A DNA stretch of 37,647 nucleotides from assembly GCF_009754915.1 (NCBI RefSeq), contig NZ_WPIK01000023.1:1-37647 (forward strand), in the 5' to 3' direction. Within the stretch, counting starts at the first letter, position 1. The number at the start of each line of letters is the position of its first letter. The position numbers were made by a program, and so were the translations under genes. Positions 15,455-22,510 of this stretch are shown piece by piece. Source of the DNA: Mucilaginibacter arboris. GTDB lineage: Bacteria; Bacteroidota; Bacteroidia; Sphingobacteriales; Sphingobacteriaceae. The notes below the pieces were generated by a model that was not told where the DNA came from, made no database searches, and was given only the letters and a program-made list of their open reading frames with translations.

Positions 15455-16234
15455 ATGGGATTAAATCTGTTTCAACATAAAAAATACCTGGTAAAAACAG
15501 TATGGCTTTGCTTAGCCTGCCTCCTGCTTCCGTTTCTTACTTTGGCACAAACTATAAAAGTTGCCGTAGCTGCAAATTTACAGGGTGTGATAAAAGTGCT
15601 GCAGGAAGATTTTACCCAAAAAACAGGAACCCAAATTGAACCGATTGTTGGTGCTTCCGGAAACCTGACCAATCAGATTAAAAACGGCGCTCCTTTTGAC
15701 GTGTTTTTATCTGCAGATATGGCTTTTCCTGAAAATTTATATAAAGCAGGTTTTAGCACTGGCAAACCAATAATTTATGCTTTAGGAAGTTTAATCATTT
15801 GCAGCAATCAAAACCTTGGTTTTAACCATTGGGAACAGCTTTTGCAAAGTAATAGTATTACAAAAATAGCGATTGCCAATCCGGCAACAGCGCCTTACGG
15901 CAAAGCAGCAACGGAAGTTTTAGAGCGAAAAGGCATTTTGCAAAAAATTCAACCTAAAATAGTTTATGGCGAAAGCATTGCGCAGGTAAATATTTACCTG
16001 ACTACCGGCGTTGCAACCGTTGGTTTTACTACCGAAGCTTTAATTAGCGATGCTGCAAACAAACAGCAATTGTACTGGAAAAAGATTGATGCAGCAGATT
16101 ATCAACCAATTGAACAAGGAATGGTTATTTTAAAACATGCTACAAAAAATATTCAGGCAGAACAATTTTTTAAATATATGCAAAGTGCTTCTGCCAGAAC
16201 TATCCTGAAAAAGTATGGTTACCGCAACAAATAA
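15455..16234 (+). CDS. modA: Molybdate ABC transporter substrate-binding protein
   Basis: 259 residues. A signal peptide (TVWLCLACLLLPFLTLAQ) is followed by the mature protein TIKVAVAANLQGVIKVLQED. The ModA oxyanion-binding parts are recognisable: VGASGNLTNQIKNGAPFDVF, LSADM, and later NPATAPYGKAATEVL. It binds molybdate or tungstate in the periplasm and passes it to ModBC. First gene of a modABC operon; modB starts 21 bases after its stop. Confidence 0.95.
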   Translation: MGLNLFQHKKYLVKTVWLCLACLLLPFLTLAQTIKVAVAANLQGVIKVLQEDFTQKTGTQIEPIVGASGNLTNQIKNGAPFDVFLSADMAFPENLYKAGFSTGKPIIYALGSLIICSNQNLGFNHWEQLLQSNSITKIAIANPATAPYGKAATEVLERKGILQKIQPKIVYGESIAQVNIYLTTGVATVGFTTEALISDAANKQQLYWKKIDAADYQPIEQGMVILKHATKNIQAEQFFKYMQSASARTILKKYGYRNK

Positions 16235-16255
16235 ACCGAATTAAAATCTTTCCTT

Positions 16256-16921
16256 TTGACAGACTTCTCTCCCATTTTCCTCACTTTAAAATTAGCGGTT
16301 ATTACCACTTCTATTTTGCTGGTTTTTGGTTTGCCGGTTGCATATTGGCTCTCAAAAGGACATTCTTTACTGAAAGTAATTATAGAAGCAGTTTTAACCA
16401 TGCCGCTGGTTTTGCCGCCATCTGTGCTTGGCTTTTATTTGTTGCTGGCTTTTAGCCCGCAGCAAGGTTTGGGCAAATGGCTGTTGCAGCATTTTGATTT
16501 GCAGTTTGTTTTTTCTTTTGAAGGATTGGTCCTGGCTTCGGTAATTTACAGTTTGCCATTTATGATCAATCCGGTCAAATCCGCTTTGCAGCAATTGCCG
16601 CAATCGCTTGCACATGCTTCTTTTACCATGGGAAAATCGGAACGGGAAACATTTTTTTACGTATTGCTGCCGAATATCCGTGCATCTTTGTTAACTGCTT
16701 CTGTGATGACTTTTGCGCATACGTTAGGCGAGTTTGGTGTTGTGCTGATGATTGGCGGCAATATTCCGGGCATTACGCGCGTTGCTTCCATCGCTATTTA
16801 TAATTCTGTAGAAAACATGGATTATGGCACTGCAAATATTTATTCCTTATTTCTCTTTGGATTGACTTTTTTACTGGTGATGGCTGTTTTTATCTATAAT
16901 AAATATGCAGCAAAAACCTGA
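16256..16921 (+). CDS. modB: Molybdate ABC transporter permease
   Basis: 221 residues with 5-6 membrane helices. The EAA motif for contact with the ATPase is in LPQSLAHASFTMGKSERETF followed by PNIRASLLTA. TTG at 16256 is used as start because there is no in-frame ATG between the modA stop and the conserved SPIFLTLKLAVITTSILL. modC begins 4 bases after its stop, so expression is coupled. A match to the dispersed repeat (ATGCTTCTTTTACC at about 16616) lies in the conserved EAA loop and is considered chance. Confidence 0.94.
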   Translation: MTDFSPIFLTLKLAVITTSILLVFGLPVAYWLSKGHSLLKVIIEAVLTMPLVLPPSVLGFYLLLAFSPQQGLGKWLLQHFDLQFVFSFEGLVLASVIYSLPFMINPVKSALQQLPQSLAHASFTMGKSERETFFYVLLPNIRASLLTASVMTFAHTLGEFGVVLMIGGNIPGITRVASIAIYNSVENMDYGTANIYSLFLFGLTFLLVMAVFIYNKYAAKT

Positions 16922-16925
16922 CGCA

Positions 16926-17552
16926 ATGATCAGCATCAACCTGGAGAAAAAGTTAAACACGTATCAGGGCAAACATCTTTTAAAAGTTTTTGTGGAGATG
17001 GAAACCGGAAATTTGGTTAAAATTTCCGGTCCTTCCGGTGCCGGAAAAACTACTTTTTTGAAAATGATTGCCGGTTTAACCAGTCCTGATTCTGGAAAAA
17101 TTTTGGTTGATGATTTAGTTTGGACGGATACTTCTGCAAACATTAATCTTTCTCCGCAGAAAAGAAAAACCGGTTTTGTGTTCCAGGATTATGCACTTTT
17201 CCCGAACATGACCGTGCAGCAGCAGCTGGAATATGCAACTAACGATCAGAATTGGATTCAGGAATTGCTGGCTTTTGCAAGATTAGAACCTTTCATCAAA
17301 CATAAACCTTCCCAACTTTCTGGCGGACAACAGCAACGACTGGCAATTTTACGTGCATTGGCCATCAAACCAAAAGTTTTATTAATGGACGAACCGTTTT
17401 CGGCATTGGATTTCAAAACTAAAAAAACACTGATCCAGGAACTCAAACTTTTACTCGATAAAAACAGCATCAGCACGATTATCGTTACACACAATCCGAA
17501 AGAACTGGAAGCTTTGCCCGGAAAAGAACTTTTTATCGGCGAAGAAGAATAA
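16926..17552 (+). CDS. modC: Molybdate ABC transporter ATPase (short form)
   Basis: About 208 residues from the ATG at 16926; an upstream in-frame ATG at 16905 would overlap modB and is less likely. Walker A GPSGAGKTTF, Q-loop FVFQDYALFPNM, signature LSGGQQQRLAILRAL, Walker B VLLMDEPFSALD, and the switch His in IIVTHNPKE are all present. It lacks the C-terminal TOBE/MOP molybdate-sensing domain of E. coli ModC (about 350 residues), as in many short Bacteroidota versions. The stop is 6 bases from the end of the convergent next gene. Confidence 0.93.
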   Translation: MISINLEKKLNTYQGKHLLKVFVEMETGNLVKISGPSGAGKTTFLKMIAGLTSPDSGKILVDDLVWTDTSANINLSPQKRKTGFVFQDYALFPNMTVQQQLEYATNDQNWIQELLAFARLEPFIKHKPSQLSGGQQQRLAILRALAIKPKVLLMDEPFSALDFKTKKTLIQELKLLLDKNSISTIIVTHNPKELEALPGKELFIGEEE

Positions 17553-17558
17553 CGTAAA

Positions 17559-18071
17559 CTACTGAGCCTGTAAAACCGTTATTCTGCTCAAATTGTGCAT
17601 ATATCTTCTGCCCGTCTTGAAATCCGTCATGGATGCCATCTGAATATTTTCCGGAAGCTGTACTGCTTTTGTACCGTTTTTTTCGGTAATGATAAAAACC
17701 TGATCGCCAACCGCAGTATTGTACAACTCGTTCCAGGAATACACAACTTTGTAACCATCTGCGGCAGTACAAACAAAGTACAATTCGCTTAACAATTTCG
17801 GGCTGCCAACGGCAAAAATAGTATGGCTTAGCACATCTTTTAACAGCACGCCTTTTAAATGCTCGTCCTGGTGCTTAAATTCTCCCAAATGGTTGGTGAT
17901 CTTAAAACTGCCCATTTCTTTAACCGGGTATTGTTTGAGCGAATCCATGGTAATGGTAACTGCTTTATTTACTTTCCCGCTGATGAGAAAACTATTTGTA
18001 GGTTTAAGCACTTCCTGAGCAAAGGCAGGCGCCGACAATAAAAGCAAAAGCATAAATTTGTACATATACAA
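17559..18071 (-). CDS. Secreted sulfite-oxidase-fold protein lacking Cys ligand
   Basis: 170 residues with a signal peptide (MLLLLLSAPAFAQ). The body resembles the molybdopterin-binding (SUOX/MsrP) fold: ISGKVNKAVTITMDSLKQYP at the start, LKGVLLKDVLSHT where the enzymes have W.GV.L.D, and FVCTAADGYKVVYSWNEL. The family's Moco-ligand segment C-x-E-G-W is replaced by TNHLGEFKH, so the expected Cys is absent. It may bind another ligand or be a non-catalytic partner. It is convergent with modC, with no space for a terminator between, and divergent from the cytochrome b561 gene. Confidence 0.75.
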   Translation of the reverse strand: MYMYKFMLLLLLSAPAFAQEVLKPTNSFLISGKVNKAVTITMDSLKQYPVKEMGSFKITNHLGEFKHQDEHLKGVLLKDVLSHTIFAVGSPKLLSELYFVCTAADGYKVVYSWNELYNTAVGDQVFIITEKNGTKAVQLPENIQMASMTDFKTGRRYMHNLSRITVLQAQ

Positions 18072-18181
18072 AGTAAATTTATTTTGGATTAAAGGCGAAA
18101 TATCTTTCGATATATAACGCTTTTTTTTAAATTATTGCTGCAACAATTACGTATTGATATAAACCGATACTTCAAATCAGA

Positions 18182-18838
18182 ATGAAAAAAATCAAAGAAA
18201 AACATTCGCTGGCCATGCGCTGGTTTCACTGGGTAAATTTCCCGCTGTTAACGATCATGATCTGGAGCGGCATGTTAATTTACTGGGCAGATGATGAATA
18301 CAGTTTTACCGTATTTGGACACACTTTTTTCCGCTTTTTCCCGGATTGGTTTTACAAACTCTTCAATATTCCGCAACGATTGGCAGAAGGAATGGCTTTC
18401 CACTTTTTGTTTATGTGGTTCTTTGCCATCAATGGCATTTTGTACTTCTTTTACACCTGGTTTTCCGGTTCCTGGCGGGAATTAGTGCCCAACAAACATT
18501 CGTTTAAAGAAGCCTGGCAAGTGTTGCTGCACGATCTGCATCTGCGTAAAACCGCTCCTCCGCAGGGAAAATACAATGCCGCGCAACGCGTTACTTATTC
18601 GGCTATTATCGTTATGGGTTTGGGTTCTTTACTTACCGGACTTGCTATTTATAAACCTGCACAATTAAATGTTTTGTGTAATTTATTAGGCGGATACCAT
18701 GCGGCACGAATTGAACATTTTGTATTAACCATTGGCTACGTTTTATTTTTTGTGGTTCACGTTACGCAAGTGGTTTTGGCAGGATGGAATAATTTCAGCT
18801 CGGTAATTACAGGTTTTGAACTGGAGGAAAAGCAATAA
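18182..18838 (+). CDS. Cytochrome b561 family protein
   Basis: 218 residues, four main membrane helices. It starts KEKHSLAMRWFHWVNFPLLT with His residues suited to haem b, and its last helices hold YHAARIEHFVLTIGYVLFFV then VHVTQVVLAGW, giving further haem His. It carries electrons between the quinone pool and a periplasmic enzyme. The molybdopterin oxidoreductase gene follows after 5 bases, so this is probably its membrane anchor and electron partner. Confidence 0.88.
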   Translation: MKKIKEKHSLAMRWFHWVNFPLLTIMIWSGMLIYWADDEYSFTVFGHTFFRFFPDWFYKLFNIPQRLAEGMAFHFLFMWFFAINGILYFFYTWFSGSWRELVPNKHSFKEAWQVLLHDLHLRKTAPPQGKYNAAQRVTYSAIIVMGLGSLLTGLAIYKPAQLNVLCNLLGGYHAARIEHFVLTIGYVLFFVVHVTQVVLAGWNNFSSVITGFELEEKQ

Positions 18839-18843
18839 AAGCG

Positions 18844-19635
18844 ATGCAATCAGAAAAAAACAAAGAACAGGAAAAAGGAAATCTTACTGAAGGGCAAAAA
18901 ATCAGAAGGCGTACGTTTATTTCATTTTTCAGTTTTATTGCCTTAAACTCGGCAGCTTATTCCGGCTGGCGCTGGCTGTATAAAAAAGCGCCGGAAGAAG
19001 CTGCCGGAATTACCGCCGGGGCAAAAAAACCGTTGCGCAGAGCGTTAAACAAAACAGAACTGGCTTTCCGCAAAATTTTTAGTCCGAACCATTTTGCTAA
19101 AACTTATCCAAAATCAAGCGCAGCTAAAAAAGTAAGGGTTAATGGCGATATTGGTTTAGGAAAACCGGTTGATACAGCAAACTGGAAGTTAAAAGTGGTT
19201 AAAACGCCCGGAGAAGTTTTACAAGTAAGTTTGGAAGAGCTAAAAGCTTTACCCAAAACAGAAATAATCTTTGATTTTAAATGTGTGGAAGGTTGGGACC
19301 AGATCCAGCATTGGGCAGGTGTAAAACTGATGGATTTTATTCGGCATTATCATTTGGAAGAACAGGCCAAAATGGAATACGCAGGTTTGGTTACACCAGA
19401 CAAGGAATATTATGTCGGGATTGATATGCCAAGTTTCCTTCATCCGCAAACGATATTGGCTTATGAGATGAACGATCAGCCGTTAAGGCCAGAACACGGC
19501 GCCCCGGTCCGGCTGATTATTCCGGTTAAATACGGCATCAAAAATTTAAAGAACATTGCCAGTATTTCCTTCAGCAATAACAGGCCGCCTGATTACTGGG
19601 CAGAACAAGGTTATGATTATTATTCGGGATTATGA
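18844..19635 (+). CDS. Molybdopterin-dependent oxidoreductase (SUOX/MsrP-like)
   Basis: 263 residues. A hydrophobic N-terminal helix (TFISFFSFIALNSAAYSGWRW) preceded by RRR-type residues (KIRRRTF) suggests Tat or membrane targeting. The Moco domain holds the ligand Cys in FDFKCVEGWDQIQHWAGVKL (about 144), then LAYEMNDQPLRPEHGAPVRL with the conserved HG, and IPVKYGIKNLKNI. Members reduce or oxidise sulfoxides, sulfite or similar. The substrate cannot be told. It works with the preceding cytochrome b561, and modABC upstream supplies molybdate. Confidence 0.9.
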   Translation: MQSEKNKEQEKGNLTEGQKIRRRTFISFFSFIALNSAAYSGWRWLYKKAPEEAAGITAGAKKPLRRALNKTELAFRKIFSPNHFAKTYPKSSAAKKVRVNGDIGLGKPVDTANWKLKVVKTPGEVLQVSLEELKALPKTEIIFDFKCVEGWDQIQHWAGVKLMDFIRHYHLEEQAKMEYAGLVTPDKEYYVGIDMPSFLHPQTILAYEMNDQPLRPEHGAPVRLIIPVKYGIKNLKNIASISFSNNRPPDYWAEQGYDYYSGL

Positions 19636-19658
19636 TTTTCAGGCGGTAAAAACAGCAT
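19636..19658 (-). repeat. Dispersed repeat copy 15 (TGTTTTTA flavour)
   Basis: TTTTCAGGCGGTAAAAACAG then CAT, starting 1 base after the oxidoreductase stop codon. Confidence 0.7.
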
Positions 19659-19729
19659 CTCTTTTTAGTTAGAGCATATTAAAAAAACAATGTTTTATCA
19701 AAGCAGTTCTTTTAACAAAAGAAGTTGGA

Positions 19730-19999
19730 ATGGATGAAACGCTGATAAAAATACTTGGACTTGTTGCAGGGGCCTGTACATCCCTTGCAGTTTTACCGCA
19801 GGTAATTACCACTTTTAAAACTAAAAAAGCCAGCGATGTTTCTATTTTTATGTTTATTGTAATGCTTACCGGTAACGTTTTATGGGTAGTTTACGGGTTT
19901 GCCAAGAACGATATAGCCATCATCATTACCAATTTAGTTACTGTTGCCTTAAATGTAACCATGCTGATTTTCAAGGTAAAATATAAAGAAAACAAGTAA
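19730..19999 (+). CDS. SemiSWEET sugar transporter
   Basis: 89 residues, three membrane helices, the exact size of a SemiSWEET. The PQ-loop motif is in TSLAVLPQVITTFKTKKASD, followed by helix 2 (FMFIVMLTGNVLWVVYGF, with the conserved NxxW-like region) and helix 3. These dimerise to form a sugar channel in the inner membrane. Transcribed alone. An imperfect palindromic stretch (TTCTTTTAACAAAAGAA, about 19708-19724) sits 5 bases before the start. Confidence 0.9.
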   Translation: MDETLIKILGLVAGACTSLAVLPQVITTFKTKKASDVSIFMFIVMLTGNVLWVVYGFAKNDIAIIITNLVTVALNVTMLIFKVKYKENK

Positions 20000-20046
20000 A
20001 ATTAAATCAGCATAAAACAACAATAATCAATTTTAAAAAAATATAG

Positions 20047-20054
20047 TAGGTTTG
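20047..20054 (+). promoter_or_regulatory. Possible -7 box (TAGGTTTG)
   Basis: Matches TAnnTTTG but lies only 4 bases before the ATG of the small His-rich gene, so the mRNA would be nearly leaderless. No good -33 box is seen. Confidence 0.3.
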
Positions 20055-20058
20055 TAAT

Positions 20059-20196
20059 ATGGAAACGCACGATCAGCAACATCACGAAGAAGAACACCAC
20101 GTAATTGGCTTAGTTCCAAGCATTATTTTTTTGATTGTATTGGCAATTGTAGTTGTTTGGTACTCAATGCACGGTGCTGGGCCACACGCCTGGTAA
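20059..20196 (+). CDS. Small His-rich single-pass membrane protein
   Basis: 45 residues: METHDQQHHEEEHHVIGL, then a single membrane helix VPSIIFLIVLAIVVVWYS and MHGAGPHAW at the end. The head has five His and four Glu/Asp in 15 residues, so metal binding is possible. I do not recognise a named family. It is followed by a strong terminator and preceded by a possible promoter, which supports a real expressed gene. Size and layout recall small subunits of membrane complexes, but no partner is evident. Confidence 0.75.
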   Translation: METHDQQHHEEEHHVIGLVPSIIFLIVLAIVVVWYSMHGAGPHAW

Positions 20197-20218
20197 AACC
20201 ATTAAGATATTTGTGCTC

Positions 20219-20262
20219 AACTCCTTATCAGGCAAATTAATTTGCTGATAAGGAGTTTTTCT
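20219..20262 (+). terminator. Rho-independent terminator
   Basis: AACTCCTTATCAG pairs with CTGATAAGGAGTT (13 bp), the stem continuing through GCAAAT/ATTTGC with one bulge, followed by TTTTTCTT. It ends the small His-rich gene and may also act for the convergent gene at 20281. Confidence 0.85.
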
Positions 20263-20280
20263 TAAATGCAAAGAGCTTTT

Positions 20281-20499
20281 TTACTGCTTGATGTTAATAT
20301 TATCTTCATCAGCTTCCTCTCCGGCTTCCTTTTGGATGGAATGCTCGGTATCATAATTTAAAGTGAAAGATGGTTCGGCTGCCTGTGTTGCATCGTTAAT
20401 TTTGTCTAATTCCTGGTTATCGTTTGGCGTGGTTAAATCCAAGCCATCATCATTCGTTTGCTGATCGTTGTCGCTCGTATTGTTTTCTGGTGTACTCAT
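20281..20499 (-). CDS. Small acidic disordered protein
   Basis: 72 residues, rich in Asp, Glu, Asn and Gln (MSTPENNTSDNDQQTNDDGL at the start; EAGEEADEDNINIKQ at the end), with no hydrophobic core, so probably disordered. I do not recognise it. It has clean spacing between a terminator and the divergent beta-barrel gene. Function unknown. Confidence 0.6.
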   Translation of the reverse strand: MSTPENNTSDNDQQTNDDGLDLTTPNDNQELDKINDATQAAEPSFTLNYDTEHSIQKEAGEEADEDNINIKQ

Positions 20500-20647
20500 C
20501 GTTCTGATTTTGTTTTATATCACTTATAATAGCTTCAAAACTGATATTGTTTTAACAGATGGAACAGAATAAGAAAATACTAAACCTGCTTTGGCTTTGC
20601 CTTTAGCAGCCGATTGCTCATTTTTGCTGGCTTCAAATAGCTACAGC

Positions 20648-21379
20648 ATGTATAGGTTAATGCTTCTTTTAGGCAGTATTTTTTGGTTTACAACTGTTCG
20701 GGCCCAGTTTAATGATTCTACTCATTATCATACCAGCTACGCTTCTACGGGTTCTATCAACAGGACCAACGATGGCAGTTCTTACCTGCTTAATAACGCT
20801 TTTAAATTTAACATCAAGAACAAACGCACTACCTTAAATTTTAACAATAGTTGGGTTTATGGCCGCTCTAACGGCAACCTCACCAATAATGATTTTTCTT
20901 CGTCCCTGGATTTTGACCTCAACAAACAAAAGTCGCATTTTTATTACTGGGGACTGGCGAATTACAATACCAGTTTTTCTCTAAAAATTAATAACCAGCT
21001 TTTGGCCGGTTTGGGTGTGGCTTATAATATTCTGGATAAAAAGAATGCGATGGTTAACGTGAGCGATGGCGCATTATACGATTTAAGTAATTTGTACATC
21101 AGCAGTACAGAAAACGATGTTTATGATACTTACCGCAATTCTTTCCGGCTAAATTTTCGTTTTGCTGTTCGGGATTTATTTGTAATTGATGGTAATAATT
21201 TCCTGCAAAATTCTGTGGAAACCAAAAGCGATTATATTATTCGTTCAACAACAAACCTTTCTTTTAAATTGCGCAAATGGCTGGCGTTTACCACTTCCTT
21301 TAATTACAACCGTGTTAACAGGACGCATAGCGAGAACGTGCTTTTAAATTACGGGCTAACCATGGAAAAATATTTTTAA
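20648..21379 (+). CDS. DUF481-like outer-membrane beta-barrel protein
   Basis: 243 residues from the ATG at 20648. A longer frame from 20591 would add a poor N-terminus. The signal peptide is MYRLMLLLGSIFWFTTVRAQ. The mature part has alternating polar/hydrophobic strands typical of a DUF481 barrel (TTLNFNNSWVYGRSNGNL, LDFDLNKQKSHFYYWGLANY) and ends in an aromatic residue (YGLTMEKYF), as outer-membrane barrels do. Function unknown. The signal-peptide codons from 20660 match the dispersed repeat (copy 16). Confidence 0.75.
   Translation: MYRLMLLLGSIFWFTTVRAQFNDSTHYHTSYASTGSINRTNDGSSYLLNNAFKFNIKNKRTTLNFNNSWVYGRSNGNLTNNDFSSSLDFDLNKQKSHFYYWGLANYNTSFSLKINNQLLAGLGVAYNILDKKNAMVNVSDGALYDLSNLYISSTENDVYDTYRNSFRLNFRFAVRDLFVIDGNNFLQNSVETKSDYIIRSTTNLSFKLRKWLAFTTSFNYNRVNRTHSENVLLNYGLTMEKYF
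20660..20683 (+). repeat. Dispersed repeat copy 16, inside coding sequence
   Basis: ATGCTTCTTTTAGGCAGTAT then TTTT, read as MLLLGSIF in the signal peptide of the beta-barrel gene. It may be an exapted copy or chance. Confidence 0.5.
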
Positions 21380-21383
21380 CAGA

Positions 21384-21406
21384 TTTTTAGGTGATAAAAG
21401 AAGCAT
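21384..21406 (-). repeat. Dispersed repeat copy 17
   Basis: TTTTTAGGTGATAAAAGAAG then CAT, 4 bases after the beta-barrel stop codon; identical in the core to copy 2. Confidence 0.8.
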
Positions 21407-21534
21407 CAGAATAAAACCGGTGTGGCCTTAACTATCAGTGCAAAAGCTGGGTTTCTGTTTGCTTATTTTACAATCCGCAAACCATTTTGAACTTGCTTTA
21501 CCTGCTTTCCTGCTCCTTTTAAGGGCTTATTTTG

Positions 21535-21542
21535 TATATTTG
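21535..21542 (+). promoter_or_regulatory. -7 box (TATATTTG) with long leader
   Basis: Fits TAnnTTTG and would give a leader of about 200 bases before the small protein at 21752. Long leaders are usual for cold-shock genes. The -33 box is unclear. Confidence 0.5.
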
Positions 21543-21584
21543 CATACGGATTATTCACACGCACTATTCCCTTGTTTATACTTG

Positions 21585-21607
21585 CTGATCGGTTTTTAAC
21601 CGATCAG
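21585..21607 (+). promoter_or_regulatory. Leader hairpin, possible RNA thermometer or attenuator
   Basis: CTGATCGGTT-TTT-AACCGATCAG is a perfect 10-bp stem in the presumed leader of the cold-shock-type gene, about 145 bases before its start. It is not followed by a long T-run at once, so I read it as a leader structure and not a simple terminator. Confidence 0.5.
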
Positions 21608-21751
21608 GGTTCAATTTCTTTCTGCTTATTTACCGTTTCTGCAGGAAATTAATTTTACTGGCATCCTCCGTTCACATTAGCTTAACCAATTAAGTTTCAG
21701 GACCAAGGCCACAACAGGTACAACCAGTGTTTAGCTTAAACTGATAAAAAC

Positions 21752-21940
21752 ATGGCAAAATCTCAGGCTACTTTTATGAAGAAGCAACTCGAAAAAAACA
21801 AACAGGCTAAAAAACAGGATAAAGAACAACGCAAGCAGGAACGTCAGCAAAACGCAACCGGAGGAAACCTGGAAAGCATGATGGCTTATGTTAATGAATT
21901 TGGCGAGATTACTTCTACGCCTCCTGACCACAAAAAATAA
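21752..21940 (+). CDS. Cold-shock-associated small protein
   Basis: 62 residues: a basic coiled-coil start (MAKSQATFMKKQLEKNKQAK) and a conserved end (ESMMAYVNEFGEITSTPPD). In Bacteroidota this sequence type occurs alone or just ahead of cold-shock domain proteins and is thought to act in the cold or RNA response. No CSD domain follows here; the frame ends and a terminator follows. The long structured leader supports post-transcriptional control. Confidence 0.8.
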   Translation: MAKSQATFMKKQLEKNKQAKKQDKEQRKQERQQNATGGNLESMMAYVNEFGEITSTPPDHKK

Positions 21941-21966
21941 GCTGCAAAGCAATTAATGAAGCAGTC

Positions 21967-22021
21967 CCGGCAGCAGAACCCTTTCTAAAAAAAAGAGCTT
22001 TGTTGCCGGGCTTATTTTTTG
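21967..22021 (+). terminator. Terminator after cold-shock-type gene
   Basis: CCCGGCAGCAGAA pairs with the TTGTTGCCGGG arm across an A-rich loop, then TTATTTTTTG. Confidence 0.7.
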
Positions 22022-22082
22022 TTCAGGTTTGTTTGTTTTCTTTATCAGGATGTTTATTTACAGCATCAAAAGAAAACTGATG

Positions 22083-22105
22083 ATGCTTCTTTTACCGGAA
22101 CAAAA
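22083..22105 (+). repeat. Dispersed repeat copy 18
   Basis: ATGCTTCTTTTACCGGAACA then AAA, just before the MFS remnant. Confidence 0.7.
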
Positions 22106-22128
22106 CCTTCATCAATTCAATTCAATTA

Positions 22129-22323
22129 ATGATGGCAGAAGAAATTCTAAGCAGCGGTTCTGCTATTGCTTCCGTTTCAACGGTTGGTTACCTCGGCTTT
22201 TTAATGGTGCCGCCTGTTGTTGGTTTTATTGCCCAGGCAGCTAACCTGCGCTGGTCTTTTGCAGTGATGGCTTGCCTGGGCGCAATGATGGTTTGGATGG
22301 TAAGTAAAGTTCGGGAGGATTGA
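22129..22323 (+). pseudogene. C-terminal remnant of an MFS transporter
   Basis: 64 residues matching only the last two membrane helices of a 12-helix MFS protein: SVSTVGYLGFLMVPPVVGF then IAQAANLRWSFAVMACLG and MMVWMVSKV. The other ten helices are absent upstream, where a dispersed repeat copy stands at 22083. The frame has an ATG and a stop and may be translated, but I regard it as a deletion remnant. Repeat copy 19 follows 7 bases after its stop. Confidence 0.75.
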
Positions 22324-22330
22324 CTAAAGA

Positions 22331-22353
22331 TTTTGATGCGGTAAAAACAGTAT
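22331..22353 (-). repeat. Dispersed repeat copy 19 (TGTTTTTA flavour)
   Basis: TTTTGATGCGGTAAAAACAG then TAT. Confidence 0.65.
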
Positions 22354-22435
22354 CGGTTTCTTCCTCACACAAAACCTTGGATTCAAATATTTACTTTTTA
22401 TAGAAAACACTTTAGAACTCATCCATAAGAATTAA

Positions 22436-22491
22436 ATGCTTCTTTTATCAGTAAAAAACCGATAAAGATTTATACCCGATAAAAGAAGCAT
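22436..22491. repeat. Dispersed repeat copies 20 and 21, inverted pair
   Basis: Copy 20 (22436-22457, plus) and copy 21 (22470-22491, minus). ATGCTTCTTTTATC and GATAAAAGAAGCAT pair perfectly over 14 bp. The hairpin ends 20 bases from the UspA stop codon (minus strand), a terminator-like position. Confidence 0.8.
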
Positions 22492-22510
22492 CGCTATTTT
22501 ACCCCAGCCC

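Noticed and set aside
16616-16630. Match to the dispersed repeat (ATGCTTCTTTTACC) in modB
   Set aside because: Falls in the conserved EAA loop (HASFTMGKSE) required by the permease; the rest of the repeat is missing.
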